Part shown: positions 1-7,624 of the stretch, in pieces | Position numbering within the stretch: position 1 is the stretch's first letter | Layout: each line of letters begins with the position of its first letter | Assembly: GCA_012511735.1 (NCBI GenBank) | Contig: JAAZFK010000071.1 | Coordinates: 1-19,140 of the forward strand | Origin: Clostridiaceae bacterium | Lineage (GTDB): Bacteria > Bacillota > Clostridia > Saccharofermentanales > DTU023 | Reading direction: 5' to 3' | Length of the DNA: 19,140 bases | Notes under the pieces: generated by a model | Told to the model about the DNA's origin: nothing | Seen by the model: only the letters and a program-made list of their open reading frames with translations | Database searches by the model: none | Position numbers and translations under genes: made by a program

Positions 1-428
1 ACCTGCTTGATGATCCGCCAAAAGCCGACCATGACCAGGATCCCGACACCGATTGAGACAACGATGACCATCTGCCATTTGGTGATGGAGGCGCTGGTCA
101 ATTGTTGGACCTGGGATGCCAGGATTTGAAGGTCGGGCTCTGCGACTGAGATCAAAAAGCCCAGAAGCAGGCCGCCTGCCAGCAGTAAGGGGAGTTTGCC
201 CGTATTGACCAGGACACGTCCGCTGTGCCGGCCGATTGGAGTAGCGCCCAGGTCGACACCGACCAGGAAAACTGACAAGCCTGTCAGAACGAGGAAAGCA
301 CCGAGGAGGAACTGTCCAATTTGCATGCCGGTCAGGGGGGTAACTGAGAAATGCAGGATGACAACAAATAATGTAACCGGTAGGACGGATGCCAGCACCT
401 CTTTCATTTTTTCTGTGAAGATCCTCAT
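1..428 (-). CDS. DUF1538 family integral membrane protein (partial, C-terminal part beyond window edge)
   Basis: The minus strand is open from an ATG at 428-426 to the window edge, giving 142 codons with no stop. The start is preceded by a GGGAG ribosome site. The protein begins MRIFTEKMKEVLASVLPV and has hydrophobic segments at about residues 14-28, 36-57, 75-93 and 118-138. Motifs typical of DUF1538 proteins are visible: FLVGVDLGATPIG near residue 55, LLLGFLISVAEPDLQILA near residue 86, and VSIGVGILVMVGF near residue 128. Function is unknown for the family; its members are multi-pass inner-membrane proteins and a transport role is only a guess. A possible -10 box (TAGAAT on the minus strand, 462-457) lies about 30 bases upstream. 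The gene is divergent from the tRNA gene. Family assignment is confident; nothing can be said about the missing C-terminus. Confidence 0.8.
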   Translation of the reverse strand, partial: MRIFTEKMKEVLASVLPVTLFVVILHFSVTPLTGMQIGQFLLGAFLVLTGLSVFLVGVDLGATPIGRHSGRVLVNTGKLPLLLAGGLLLGFLISVAEPDLQILASQVQQLTSASITKWQMVIVVSIGVGILVMVGFWRIIKQ

Positions 429-527
429 GTTTGCTCCCTAAAGTAAAGTCTTACCCATTCTAACGGAAAGGGGGAAAAATTGCCTTGTGTCATAAAAGCG
501 ATTAATCGTGGCGCGAGGGCTTTTGTA

Positions 528-556
528 TTGACAGAAAAAGCGCCATCAGGTACGAT
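528..556 (+). promoter_or_regulatory. Promoter of the tRNA-Thr gene
   Basis: A perfect -35 box TTGACA (528-533) is followed by a 17-base spacer and a -10 box TACGAT (551-556). The expected start site near 563 would leave a leader of only about 5 bases before the tRNA. This is the best-formed housekeeping-type promoter in the window. Confidence 0.75.
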
Positions 557-567
557 ACAGGCTGCGC

Positions 568-643
568 GCCTGCGTAGCTCAGCTGGTAGAGCAGCCGCCT
601 TGTAAGCGGCAGGTCGGGAGTTCGAATCTGTCCGCAGGCTCCA
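568..643 (+). tRNA. tRNA-Thr (anticodon TGT), CCA encoded
   Basis: The 76-base cloverleaf has a perfect 7-bp acceptor stem (GCCTGCG / CGCAGGC), a D arm GCTC/GAGC, and an anticodon stem GCCGC/GCGGC with loop CTTGTAA, so anticodon TGT reads Thr codons ACN. Discriminator T640 is followed by an encoded CCA (641-643). The T arm has the normal loop TTCGAAT, but its stem (GGGAG / CTGTC) contains one G-U pair and one central G-G mismatch, which is unusual. The gene stands alone between its own promoter and terminator. Confidence 0.95.
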
Positions 644-645
644 TG

Positions 646-683
646 AAACCGCCCGAGATCTCCATAATCCCGGGCGGTTTTTT
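646..683 (+). terminator. Rho-independent terminator after tRNA-Thr
   Basis: A 10-bp inverted repeat (AAACCGCCCG 646-655 and CGGGCGGTTT 671-680) flanks a 15-base loop and runs into a T tract (678-683). In the opposite direction only a short T run follows, so it is mainly a plus-strand terminator. It may also act weakly for the convergent UPF0340 gene. Confidence 0.85.
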
Positions 684-687
684 GATT

Positions 688-1251
688 TCAGGAATGATGG
701 ACTGCCCGCTCACCGCCCACCATCTTGGGCCGATACATGAGCGAGGTCACACGTGCCTGGCCTATGTAAGTGATGGAGAGTCTGACAGGCCGTTGAACGA
801 AGCGGACATGCATGCCGATCGCAGTGTCACCGATGTCCATCCCCAGGGAAGCTTCGATGTGTTCAACCATGACGGGATCTTCAAAAGCCGCGTAAGCGGC
901 CATGGAACAGGCGCCCCCCGCGTGCAGTTGTGGGATCACGTTGACCTCTTCGAGGTCATCCCGGAGCATAATGGCCCGTTCCACGACCAGGGCCCGGTTG
1001 ATGTGTTCACAGCCCTGGACGGCCAGGTGGAGCTTATGACGTTGGATGACGGGGAGGATGGCCTGGATAATGGCCTGGCCCACCTCCTGGCTTGAAGCCT
1101 TGCCTATAGCCGCTCCCACTACCTCACTACTGCTGCAGCCCAATACAAAGAGATCGCCCTCCCTGGTGTAACGGGCTTCCCGGATTAAGGCCTCGGCCGC
1201 TTCTTCAACTTGCCTTCTTATCAGCTCCATGGTAACTGGTTGCACATCCAT
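688..1251 (-). CDS. UPF0340 family protein (YwlG-like, TIGR01440)
   Basis: A 187-residue protein matching the usual size of the YwlG/UPF0340 family found across Firmicutes. Family-typical stretches are visible: FVLGCSSSEVVGAAIGKASS near residues 35-55, LAVQGCEHINRALVVER near 75-92, QLHAGGACSMAAYAAF near 107-123, and the end TSLMYRPKMVGGERA. The biochemical role of the family is not established; it is a soluble cytoplasmic protein. The ATG at 1251 is preceded by AAGGGAG, which overlaps the stop codon of the upstream TetR gene, leaving 13 bases between the two, so they are probably co-transcribed. The gene converges on the tRNA-Thr terminator. Confidence 0.88.
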   Translation of the reverse strand: MDVQPVTMELIRRQVEEAAEALIREARYTREGDLFVLGCSSSEVVGAAIGKASSQEVGQAIIQAILPVIQRHKLHLAVQGCEHINRALVVERAIMLRDDLEEVNVIPQLHAGGACSMAAYAAFEDPVMVEHIEASLGMDIGDTAIGMHVRFVQRPVRLSITYIGQARVTSLMYRPKMVGGERAVHHS

Positions 1252-1264
1252 CTTTGGTTCTCCC

Positions 1265-1948
1265 TTAAATGCTTTCCTCGGACAGGAAGCCGAGGTTGCG
1301 TAACAAAAAGGTCGTGGTTATCTCAACCACTTGCTGGACGGGTTCTTTCATGCCGGTGCTGATCCAATGCTCGATGATTCCCTTTGTACCGTTCAAGGCA
1401 AAGGCATAATAATACTCCACCTGATCTGCCTCCTGATCCGGCTGGAGCTCGGCCATGCGCTGGGCCAGCACATGATGACCTGTGGACCAGATCTTCTCCA
1501 AAAAAGTACTGGCTGGGTTGTTAAGCAAAACGGCGCTTAACTGTGGATTATCTTTTATGAAGATAAACACTTCCTTAAGGGCTGGTAAGGTGGGCGTTCC
1601 CTTATCATCAAACTCGATGTGAAAAAGACCCCGGTCTCCAGCCATGCTTCGGTGAATGATTTGCTCAAATTGCATGTAGACGTTGTTCTCCATCTGGGCG
1701 AACAAGTCGTTGATGTTGTGGTAATGCAAGTAAAACGTGGTGCGGCTGACATCGGCGACAGTCGTCAATTCCTTGATTGTGATATCGTCAAGAGATTTCT
1801 CAAGTAAGAGTTCCACCAGCCCCTGCTGGAGCGCAATGGCAGTACGTCGGCTGCGCCTGTCGCCCCCTCGCGGCCGGATCATGATTTTTTGCGGGATCTC
1901 GTGGCTGTGCCTTTCTTTCCCGATTGTGAGGGATGGTTCTTTTACCAC
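1265..1948 (-). CDS. TetR/AcrR family transcriptional regulator
   Basis: The N-terminal TetR DNA-binding domain is clear: RRSRRTAIALQQGLVELLLE, then ITIKELTTVADVSRTTFYLHYHNINDLFA as the helix-turn-helix and following helix, about residues 30-90. The C-terminal half is an all-helical ligand/dimer domain of the type found in Firmicute TetR proteins. The start is uncertain. The frame stays open to a GTG at 2017, but a plausible promoter (TTGTCA 2008-2003, 18 bases, CAGAAT 1984-1979) lies inside that extension. I chose GTG 1948, which has GGGAG 11 bases upstream and gives 227 residues; ATG 1882 lacks a ribosome site but would still keep the whole domain. The gene is divergent from the MMPL operon, the usual arrangement for a local repressor of an exporter, and sits upstream of the UPF0340 gene in one transcript. 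Confidence 0.85.
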   Translation of the reverse strand: MVKEPSLTIGKERHSHEIPQKIMIRPRGGDRRSRRTAIALQQGLVELLLEKSLDDITIKELTTVADVSRTTFYLHYHNINDLFAQMENNVYMQFEQIIHRSMAGDRGLFHIEFDDKGTPTLPALKEVFIFIKDNPQLSAVLLNNPASTFLEKIWSTGHHVLAQRMAELQPDQEADQVEYYYAFALNGTKGIIEHWISTGMKEPVQQVVEITTTFLLRNLGFLSEESI

Positions 1949-1978
1949 CTTGCCGTGATCTCCCTGGCTTGCTTGCCG

Positions 1979-2105
1979 ATTCTGAAATATTGTGTTTCTT
2001 TGTGACAATCGTAACACAATCTTGACAATGATTCGACATGTGTCGACTATTTGACATTTGTACGATATCCGTTACTTGCAGCTCCACTTATCAAGTCTTT
2101 ATACT
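1979..2105. promoter_or_regulatory. Divergent promoter/operator region between tetR and the MMPL operon
   Basis: The region contains a 14-bp palindrome TCGACATGTGTCGA (2033-2046; two 6-bp arms around TG), a typical size for a TetR operator. On the minus strand, TTGTCA (2008-2003) and CAGAAT (1984-1979) are spaced by 18. On the plus strand, TTGACA boxes occur at 2022 and 2051, and a -10-like TATACT is at 2100-2105. The first TTGACA pairs at 17 bases with GACTAT (2045-2050), which would put the palindrome inside that promoter. Which plus-strand promoter is used cannot be decided by reading. Confidence 0.5.
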
Positions 2106-2160
2106 CGGATGTGAAGGGTCGTAATAGCTGAGCAAACAGCCTTTCGCGCAAGGAGTATAC

Positions 2161-4281
2161 ATGAAAAAAATGGCAGAATTCACCATTCGATTCAAGGGTG
2201 CCGTCCTGGTGCTCTTTATTATACTCCTGGCGGTAAGCGGTTTTTTCGCGACCAAAGTCAAAACCAACTATGACATATTCTCCTATGTTCCCAAAGAAGC
2301 CGCCTCAACCAAAGCGGTTGATGCCATGTTGGAAGAATTTGAACAAGCCATACCTAATGTGGAAATTGGCGTTCATGTGCAATCGATCTCCGACGCGCTC
2401 AAAGTAAAAAAGACCTTCGAAGAGCTCCCCTATGTATCGGAAGTGCTTTGGCTCGATGATCAGGTGGATCTCGCGACCCCGCTTGACCTGTTGGATCAAA
2501 AAGTGGTCGATGGATTCTACAGGGACGGGATGGCGCTCTTCCACGCCACAGTGGACGAAGATTCGCAAGCCATTGATATTGTCGCTGAGTTGCAGGAGAT
2601 GGCCGGGCCGGAAGGTGCGGTCAGGGGCCAAATCGTTGAGCTGGCCAATATGCAGCGGGGGGTTACAGTTGAGGTTGGTCGTATTGCCGCCATCGCCGTC
2701 CCCATCGCTTTTGTCATACTGCTTATCGCGACACAGTCCTGGTTTGAGCCGGTGCTCTTCATGGTTGCCATTCTTGTGGGTGTTGTGCTTAACATGGGGT
2801 CCAATGTTATATTCGACGATGTTTCCTTCATCACCCAGGCGGTCGCGGCCATCCTCCAGCTGGCGGTGTCCATGGACTATGCCATCTTCCTGCTTCATCG
2901 GTTCGGCGATTATCGTAAGGAAGGCCATTCGATTGAGGAGGCCATGAAGCGCGCCATTGTCAAGAGCTTCTCTCCCATCTCGTCATCAGCCCTGACCACC
3001 TTCTTTGGTTTTCTCACCTTGATCTTCATGCGGTTTAGGGTGGGCCCCGATATGGGTATAGTGCTGGCCAAGGGGATTGTGTTCAGCCTCTTCAGTGTAT
3101 TCTTCCTTCTGCCTGTCTTGACTGTCTTTACTTATAAGATTATCGACAGGACCACCCATCGCTCTCTTTTGCCCTCATTCAAGTGGTTCAGTCGGTTGGT
3201 CGTCCGTATCGGCATCCCTGTCCTGATCATCGCTGCGCTCGTCGCGGTACCCGCTTACATGGGTCAACGATCCAACGACTTCCTTTATGGAGCACAAACC
3301 TTTCCCAAGGGATCTCGCGAGGCTCGTGACTTCGATCGCTTGAACCAACAATTCGGCGAGAATGTTCAGATGGTCCTTCTGGTGCCTAAAGGCGAGTGGG
3401 CCACCGAAGAAAAGCTGGCTGAAGATCTGCTTGATCTTGACGAGATGAAGTCGGTCGTCGGCTATGTGACCCAGGTGGGGACAGGTGTTCCGCATGATCT
3501 TCTACCTGATCGTGTTTTGTCGCAATTGATCTCGGATCACTACAGTCGCATGATCTTGATCGCGAAGTCGCCGGCAGAAAGTCCTGAAACATATGAACTG
3601 GCGGAAAAAGTCCGGGACATGGTGGATCAAGCCTATCCTGAAGGGGAGACCCATCTGGCAGGCGCCAACTTTGTTCTGCTTGACATGAGGACCACTATTA
3701 ATCAGGACCTGATTATTGTGAACGGCCTGGCTATCCTGGCCATTGCTCTGGTCATTATGATCGCGTTCCGTTCATTGGCTCTGCCCCTGCTTCTGGTCTT
3801 CACCATTGAGCTATCCATCTGGATCAACCTGGCCATTCCCTACCTGACTCAAGCCCCCCTCAACTTCATCGGCTATCTGATCGTCAGTACGGTTCAGCTT
3901 GGAGCCACGGTTGACTACGGCATCCTGATGGCTCAGCACTACCTGGATCACAGACAGCTCTTGAACCGTAAAGACGCAACAAAGAAAACAATCCAAACGG
4001 TGGCGGGATCCATCATACCGCCTGCCCTTATTCTTGCGGCGGCCGGCTTCACGCTCTCCGCTATTTCCAGCATCTCGGTCGTATCGGAACTGGGACTCGT
4101 CCTTGGCAGAGGTGCCTTGATTTCTCTTGCCATGGTACTCTTCCTGCTTCCTAATCTGCTCAGACTGTTCGACCGCTTCATCGAGAAGACAACCTGGAAG
4201 CTGACCATGAAACCTGACCGGCACACCTATCGCCGCAAATCCGGTGATCAGTTGCTTGAACAGATAAACTTAGAAAGGTAA
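2161..4281 (+). CDS. MMPL family (RND superfamily) transporter
   Basis: A 706-residue protein with the duplicated RND/MMPL architecture. Membrane segment 1 is at residues 12-30, followed by an outside loop to about 173, five segments to about 325, segment 7 at about 346-367, a second outside loop to about 515, and five more segments to about 670. The conserved Asp-Tyr pair of MMPL proton relays is present in both halves (D239-Y240 in AVSMDYAIFLLHRF and D585-Y586 in GATVDYGILMAQHY). Family members export lipids, drugs or other hydrophobic compounds using the proton gradient; the substrate here is unknown. The ATG has AAGGAG five bases upstream. The next gene follows after 4 bases, so the transporter and the secreted heptad-repeat protein probably work together. 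Control by the divergent TetR is inferred from position. Confidence 0.92.
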   Translation: MKKMAEFTIRFKGAVLVLFIILLAVSGFFATKVKTNYDIFSYVPKEAASTKAVDAMLEEFEQAIPNVEIGVHVQSISDALKVKKTFEELPYVSEVLWLDDQVDLATPLDLLDQKVVDGFYRDGMALFHATVDEDSQAIDIVAELQEMAGPEGAVRGQIVELANMQRGVTVEVGRIAAIAVPIAFVILLIATQSWFEPVLFMVAILVGVVLNMGSNVIFDDVSFITQAVAAILQLAVSMDYAIFLLHRFGDYRKEGHSIEEAMKRAIVKSFSPISSSALTTFFGFLTLIFMRFRVGPDMGIVLAKGIVFSLFSVFFLLPVLTVFTYKIIDRTTHRSLLPSFKWFSRLVVRIGIPVLIIAALVAVPAYMGQRSNDFLYGAQTFPKGSREARDFDRLNQQFGENVQMVLLVPKGEWATEEKLAEDLLDLDEMKSVVGYVTQVGTGVPHDLLPDRVLSQLISDHYSRMILIAKSPAESPETYELAEKVRDMVDQAYPEGETHLAGANFVLLDMRTTINQDLIIVNGLAILAIALVIMIAFRSLALPLLLVFTIELSIWINLAIPYLTQAPLNFIGYLIVSTVQLGATVDYGILMAQHYLDHRQLLNRKDATKKTIQTVAGSIIPPALILAAAGFTLSAISSISVVSELGLVLGRGALISLAMVLFLLPNLLRLFDRFIEKTTWKLTMKPDRHTYRRKSGDQLLEQINLER

Positions 4282-4285
4282 GCAA

Positions 4286-6457
4286 ATGTTTGCTAAATCA
4301 TTGAAAAAAAAGACTCGCAACACCTGGATGAAAGGAGCTAAAACGATCACAACTTTCATCCTGGTAGCAGTGCTCCTGACTCTGATTCCCGGCGTTGTCA
4401 AAGCAGACAAGTCAAAGGATCTGGTCATGTTGGCCAATGGGAGCGCGAGCAAACGGGAGGTGGTCTTCGCCAAGCTCGACGCGTCAGGTCAAGTGGAGCA
4501 AATTTACGTCGTCAACCACTTCCATCCGCAAAAAAAAGTGAATTTGATTGACTACGGTGATTATGAGAGTGTGACTCAGCTGACCGGTGAGACTGCTCCT
4601 GTCTTGTCCGGCAGCCAGATCGACATCAAGGACGTTGAAGGTCATTACTATTATCAAGGTAATCTCAAATCCAGGGAACTGCCTTGGACCTTCGACATCA
4701 TCTACCGCTTGGACGGCATTGCCAGGACGGTCGATTCACTGTCCGGCGTCAAGGGGAAGTTGGAAATCAACCTGGGCATCAAACAAAATGGTCTGGTAGA
4801 TACTTCTTTCATCGACCAGTACGCGCTTCAGATCAGTATCCCGATCGATCCTGACAGGGCGGTCCTTCTGGGAGCCAGTCAGGGTGGCGTTGTTTCCTAT
4901 GCCGGCTCGACCCATCAACTGACTTATATTGTCCTTCCCGGTAGCGAGACTGTGATCAAGGTTCTTCTGGATGTTGAAGATTTCGCCATGGATCAGATAG
5001 TGATCGCAGGTGTCCCGCTTTCATTTGATATGGATTTGTCCGAACTGGAGTCGGAATTGGATCCTCTGGAGGAATTAACGGACGGTATCGCCCAGCTCAA
5101 TAAGGGCGCCCAACGGCTTAATGAGGGCTACAAAGAACTCTTGCAAGGTTATCAGGTCCTGATTGACGGAAGCCAACAGCTGACGGCTGGCGGAAAAGAA
5201 CTGAAATCAGGAAGCAGCCAGATCAAAGATGGCCTGAATGACTATGCGGCAGGCATTTCTCAATACGCTGAAGGCGTCAAGGATCTGTCCTCCGGCTACG
5301 GACAATTTGACCAGGGCCTTCAAGATTTGCGATCCGGAGCCAGCACCCTCTACCAGCAGGGACAGGGCCTGAAGAAGGGTTCGGCTGACGTGCTGGCCGG
5401 ACTGAACGCCATTGTGAATCAGTTGCCCGAGGATTTATCAGGTTTTGAGTTTTCGAAAGAACAATTGGACCAGCTTGACGAGTTGTTACAAGGAGCGGGT
5501 TTATTGAAAAACAATCTGCCTGAACTTCAAGCAGGAGCGTCGCAGCTGGCATTCGGACTCAATAAAATTAAGGTTGAATTGGATGAAATACCAGCAGGTG
5601 CGAACATCCCAGATCTCGATCAGGCACAATGGCTCCACAATCTGACTGAAAAATTGGGGTTGACGCAAGAGCAGGCTGGACAGCTTGTCGGAACCTTGGT
5701 CTTGGCTTCATCCTATCAGCAGATAATCGATCAGATCCCTGCCTTTGCAGGAGGTGCAACCTCGCTTAGTAAAGGGATAGATGATCTTGTCATGGGCTTC
5801 AATGGCTATGTAGACAATGGCGTTTATCATGCCGGCCTCTACGATGGCCTTGAGGTGCTGGTTAACCAGATCAAATCCATGGCGGCGGGATCCGGGGCTT
5901 TGCTTGAAGATTTCGGTCAGCTGGCATCCGGTCTGGTTGAAATGAGGGATGGTTATGCTGAACTCCACTACGGTTTAGGACTCTATGTCAACGACGGGGT
6001 CGGAGGAATCGTGACAGGTCTTGGGGGCGACAAGAATCAACCGGGCCTTGTGGGGGCTTCCTCCGAGGTCAGGCAAGGCTTGGATCAGCTTGGCTCAGGC
6101 GGTGCTGCCCTGGGTCAGGCGGGAACTGAGCTGGGCGCCGGTATGTCGGAGTTGAACAAAGGGATCGCCAACTACGTGGATGGGGTCTCCGGCCTGAAAG
6201 ACGGATTGGTCAAATATCGTCTGGACGGCCTGGTGCCTTATTCGGGCGGACTGGACGATTACACCGCAGGCATGGGTGAGCTGAAAGATCAGACTTCTGA
6301 TTTGAAGGAGCAATTTATGGAGGCTTTGGAAGACAGGCTGGCTGAGTTTACAGGCGAAGACTTCGAGGTCAGATCCTTTGTCTCCGATCGCAATACTGAT
6401 GTCGTCAGCGTTCAGTTTGTCCTGATGACGGAAGAGATTCCTCCCTTGGAGAGCTGA
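4286..6457 (+). CDS. Secreted X-X-X-Leu-X-X-Gly heptad-repeat protein, partner of the MMPL transporter
   Basis: A 723-residue protein with a typical export signal: basic start (KSLKKKTRNTWMKGAK), hydrophobic core at about 22-36, and likely cleavage after VVKA-40. Residues 45-255 form an unrecognised, probably beta-rich domain. From about 266 to 373 there are some fifteen consecutive seven-residue units with Gly at a fixed position and Leu/Ile/Tyr four residues later (GIAQLNK, GAQRLNE, GYKELLQ and so on). Further runs occur at about 490-570 and 590-670. This matches the Leu/Gly heptad repeat described for YhgE/Pip-type surface proteins (TIGR03057). No C-terminal membrane anchor or sortase motif is visible, so it may be released or held by the transporter. 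It overlaps no other gene and ends at a strong palindrome. Its role is unknown; a periplasm-side or cell-wall-spanning adaptor for the exporter is an inference. Confidence 0.85.
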   Translation: MFAKSLKKKTRNTWMKGAKTITTFILVAVLLTLIPGVVKADKSKDLVMLANGSASKREVVFAKLDASGQVEQIYVVNHFHPQKKVNLIDYGDYESVTQLTGETAPVLSGSQIDIKDVEGHYYYQGNLKSRELPWTFDIIYRLDGIARTVDSLSGVKGKLEINLGIKQNGLVDTSFIDQYALQISIPIDPDRAVLLGASQGGVVSYAGSTHQLTYIVLPGSETVIKVLLDVEDFAMDQIVIAGVPLSFDMDLSELESELDPLEELTDGIAQLNKGAQRLNEGYKELLQGYQVLIDGSQQLTAGGKELKSGSSQIKDGLNDYAAGISQYAEGVKDLSSGYGQFDQGLQDLRSGASTLYQQGQGLKKGSADVLAGLNAIVNQLPEDLSGFEFSKEQLDQLDELLQGAGLLKNNLPELQAGASQLAFGLNKIKVELDEIPAGANIPDLDQAQWLHNLTEKLGLTQEQAGQLVGTLVLASSYQQIIDQIPAFAGGATSLSKGIDDLVMGFNGYVDNGVYHAGLYDGLEVLVNQIKSMAAGSGALLEDFGQLASGLVEMRDGYAELHYGLGLYVNDGVGGIVTGLGGDKNQPGLVGASSEVRQGLDQLGSGGAALGQAGTELGAGMSELNKGIANYVDGVSGLKDGLVKYRLDGLVPYSGGLDDYTAGMGELKDQTSDLKEQFMEALEDRLAEFTGEDFEVRSFVSDRNTDVVSVQFVLMTEEIPPLES

Positions 6458-6480
6458 GCAGTATTTTGGATGAAGGAATC

Positions 6481-6508
6481 AAAGGGCGCGCCGGCCGGCG
6501 CGCCCTTT
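6481..6508. terminator. 28-bp perfect palindrome between convergent genes, probable bidirectional terminator
   Basis: Two perfect 14-base arms (AAAGGGCGCGCCGG and its complement) lie with no spacer 24 bases after the heptad-repeat gene and 13 bases beyond the stop of the convergent zinc-ribbon gene. RNA from either strand would form a very GC-rich hairpin ending in CCCTTT. The T tract is short (three Ts, then more Ts after CA), so termination efficiency is uncertain. Confidence 0.65.
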
Positions 6509-6520
6509 CATTTGCCTGAT

Positions 6521-7303
6521 TTATCTGCGCGCCAGGATCGCGGCCAGATCATTGTCGTAGTCGTAGATTTGCAGGTAGCGTCCCTGTTTTTCAAAACGAT
6601 AGGTTTCAACAGATCCATCGTAACCCTGCTGTCCAATCCTCAGCATATTGCCTTCGACTTCATAGACGAGCCTGCCCTCGTTTTCTTTTGCCAGCTGTTC
6701 GTACCTTTCCCTTTGTGGATGATCCTTATGGACCACGATATCGACCACGCCATTACTTTTGAATTGGAGGTAGAGACGTTCGTCTTTAAAATCAACGAAA
6801 TCACTCCAGGAAGGAGCTTCAACAACTTCCCAGACGCCTGTCAGGCCACCGCCGCGGGTGAGTACGACCACCAGCACGATCGCTACGATCAGGACCAGGG
6901 CACCCAGGCCGGCGAATAGACCGATCTTCAGATTCTTGCTGGGCGGGCGGGCTGCTTGGGGCATCGGTTGACCGTAGGCCGCCTGTTGGGGATAAGGATA
7001 CTGAGGGTAGGCCGGTTGCTGGGGCGCCTGCGCCGGATAGGCGGCTTGTTGTGGCGCGTAAAACTGTTGAGGGGCCGGCTCATAAGCTGGCGGAGCCTCC
7101 GGTTCGGGCGGTGGGGGCGGGTCAGCCATCGGGGCCGTTTCCGGCACAGCTGCCTCCATGGGCTCAGGCATTTGGGTATCTTCCGGCATAGCGGTCATGG
7201 TCTCTTGCGCTACCTCCGGTTTAGGAGTTGCCAGCGGGTTGCCGCAGCTGCTACAGAAGCGGGCCTTGTCGTCATTTGGATTGCCACATTGTGAACAAAA
7301 CAT
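6521..7303 (-). CDS. Zinc-ribbon, single-pass membrane protein with Pro-rich linker (paralogue 1)
   Basis: A 260-residue protein in four parts. Residues 1-22 form a zinc ribbon with C3-x2-C6 and C17-x2-C20. Residues 25-122 are a low-complexity linker rich in Pro, Ala, Gln and Tyr (PPPPPEPEAPPAYEP, then PQQ/AYP units). Residues 128-149 are a single hydrophobic membrane segment. Residues 154-260 form a small domain beginning LTGVWEVVEAPSWSDFVDF and ending in a YDYDNDLAAIL motif. The ATG at 7303 has GAGGAGG upstream. With no signal peptide, the ribbon and linker should be cytoplasmic and the C-terminal domain outside. The same layout and C-terminal pattern occur in the gene at 7625-8266, so the two arose by duplication. 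The function is unknown; a sensory or scaffold role is speculation. Confidence 0.85.
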   Translation of the reverse strand: MFCSQCGNPNDDKARFCSSCGNPLATPKPEVAQETMTAMPEDTQMPEPMEAAVPETAPMADPPPPPEPEAPPAYEPAPQQFYAPQQAAYPAQAPQQPAYPQYPYPQQAAYGQPMPQAARPPSKNLKIGLFAGLGALVLIVAIVLVVVLTRGGGLTGVWEVVEAPSWSDFVDFKDERLYLQFKSNGVVDIVVHKDHPQRERYEQLAKENEGRLVYEVEGNMLRIGQQGYDGSVETYRFEKQGRYLQIYDYDNDLAAILARR

Positions 7304-7624
7304 TGTTTTCCTCCTCAGGATATTATTTAAAGAGCTTTTGGGGTCACATCCTTCAAAGATGAACGTTTCCAGGTTCAGGGGCCGGTCAGACCACCCTTGT
7401 TTTGCTCTTTATATTTGCTTGTCTATAAACTGCCGGGCTTCCCGTTGAATAAGGTTTCCGGTCAAGTAGCTGAATTGGAAAACAATCTCAATTGTAAGGA
7501 AGTATATCAAAGTTAAAGGAATAAAAGTTGGTGTTTATTACAAATTAATTTTATGATTCTTTAAAAATAATTGATAAAAAAACCGGCGCTTATAGCGCCG
7601 GCTCTTTAACTGCCTCAAGGCAGC
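7304..7624. other. Intergenic region with AT-rich island; no gene seen
   Basis: These 321 bases between the two zinc-ribbon genes hold no credible reading frame. Bases 7480-7582 are strikingly AT-rich compared with the rest of the window. On the minus strand there is an extended -10-like TGATATACT (7509-7501), which could drive the 6521-7303 gene, but no convincing -35 is visible. The right end carries the terminator of the upstream gene, so the downstream paralogue probably has its own promoter here. Confidence 0.5.
7576..7601 (-). terminator. Rho-independent terminator of the second zinc-ribbon gene
   Basis: Read on the minus strand, CCGGCGCT (7601-7594), loop of 3, and AGCGCCGG (7590-7583) form a perfect 8-bp GC-rich stem. 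It is followed immediately by seven Ts (7582-7576). It lies 24 bases after the stop codon at 7625. Confidence 0.9.

Noticed and set aside
196..441. Plus-strand frame of 81 codons near the left edge
   Set aside because: The minus strand here encodes a clear DUF1538 protein; the plus frame is low-complexity and basic.
643..1095. Plus-strand frame of 150 codons starting inside the tRNA CCA end
   Set aside because: It runs through the tRNA terminator and opposite the conserved UPF0340 gene.
5081..5403. Tandem DNA repeat in the heptad region
   Set aside because: The repeat is visible only at the protein level; codons differ from unit to unit, so it is an old protein repeat rather than a DNA satellite.
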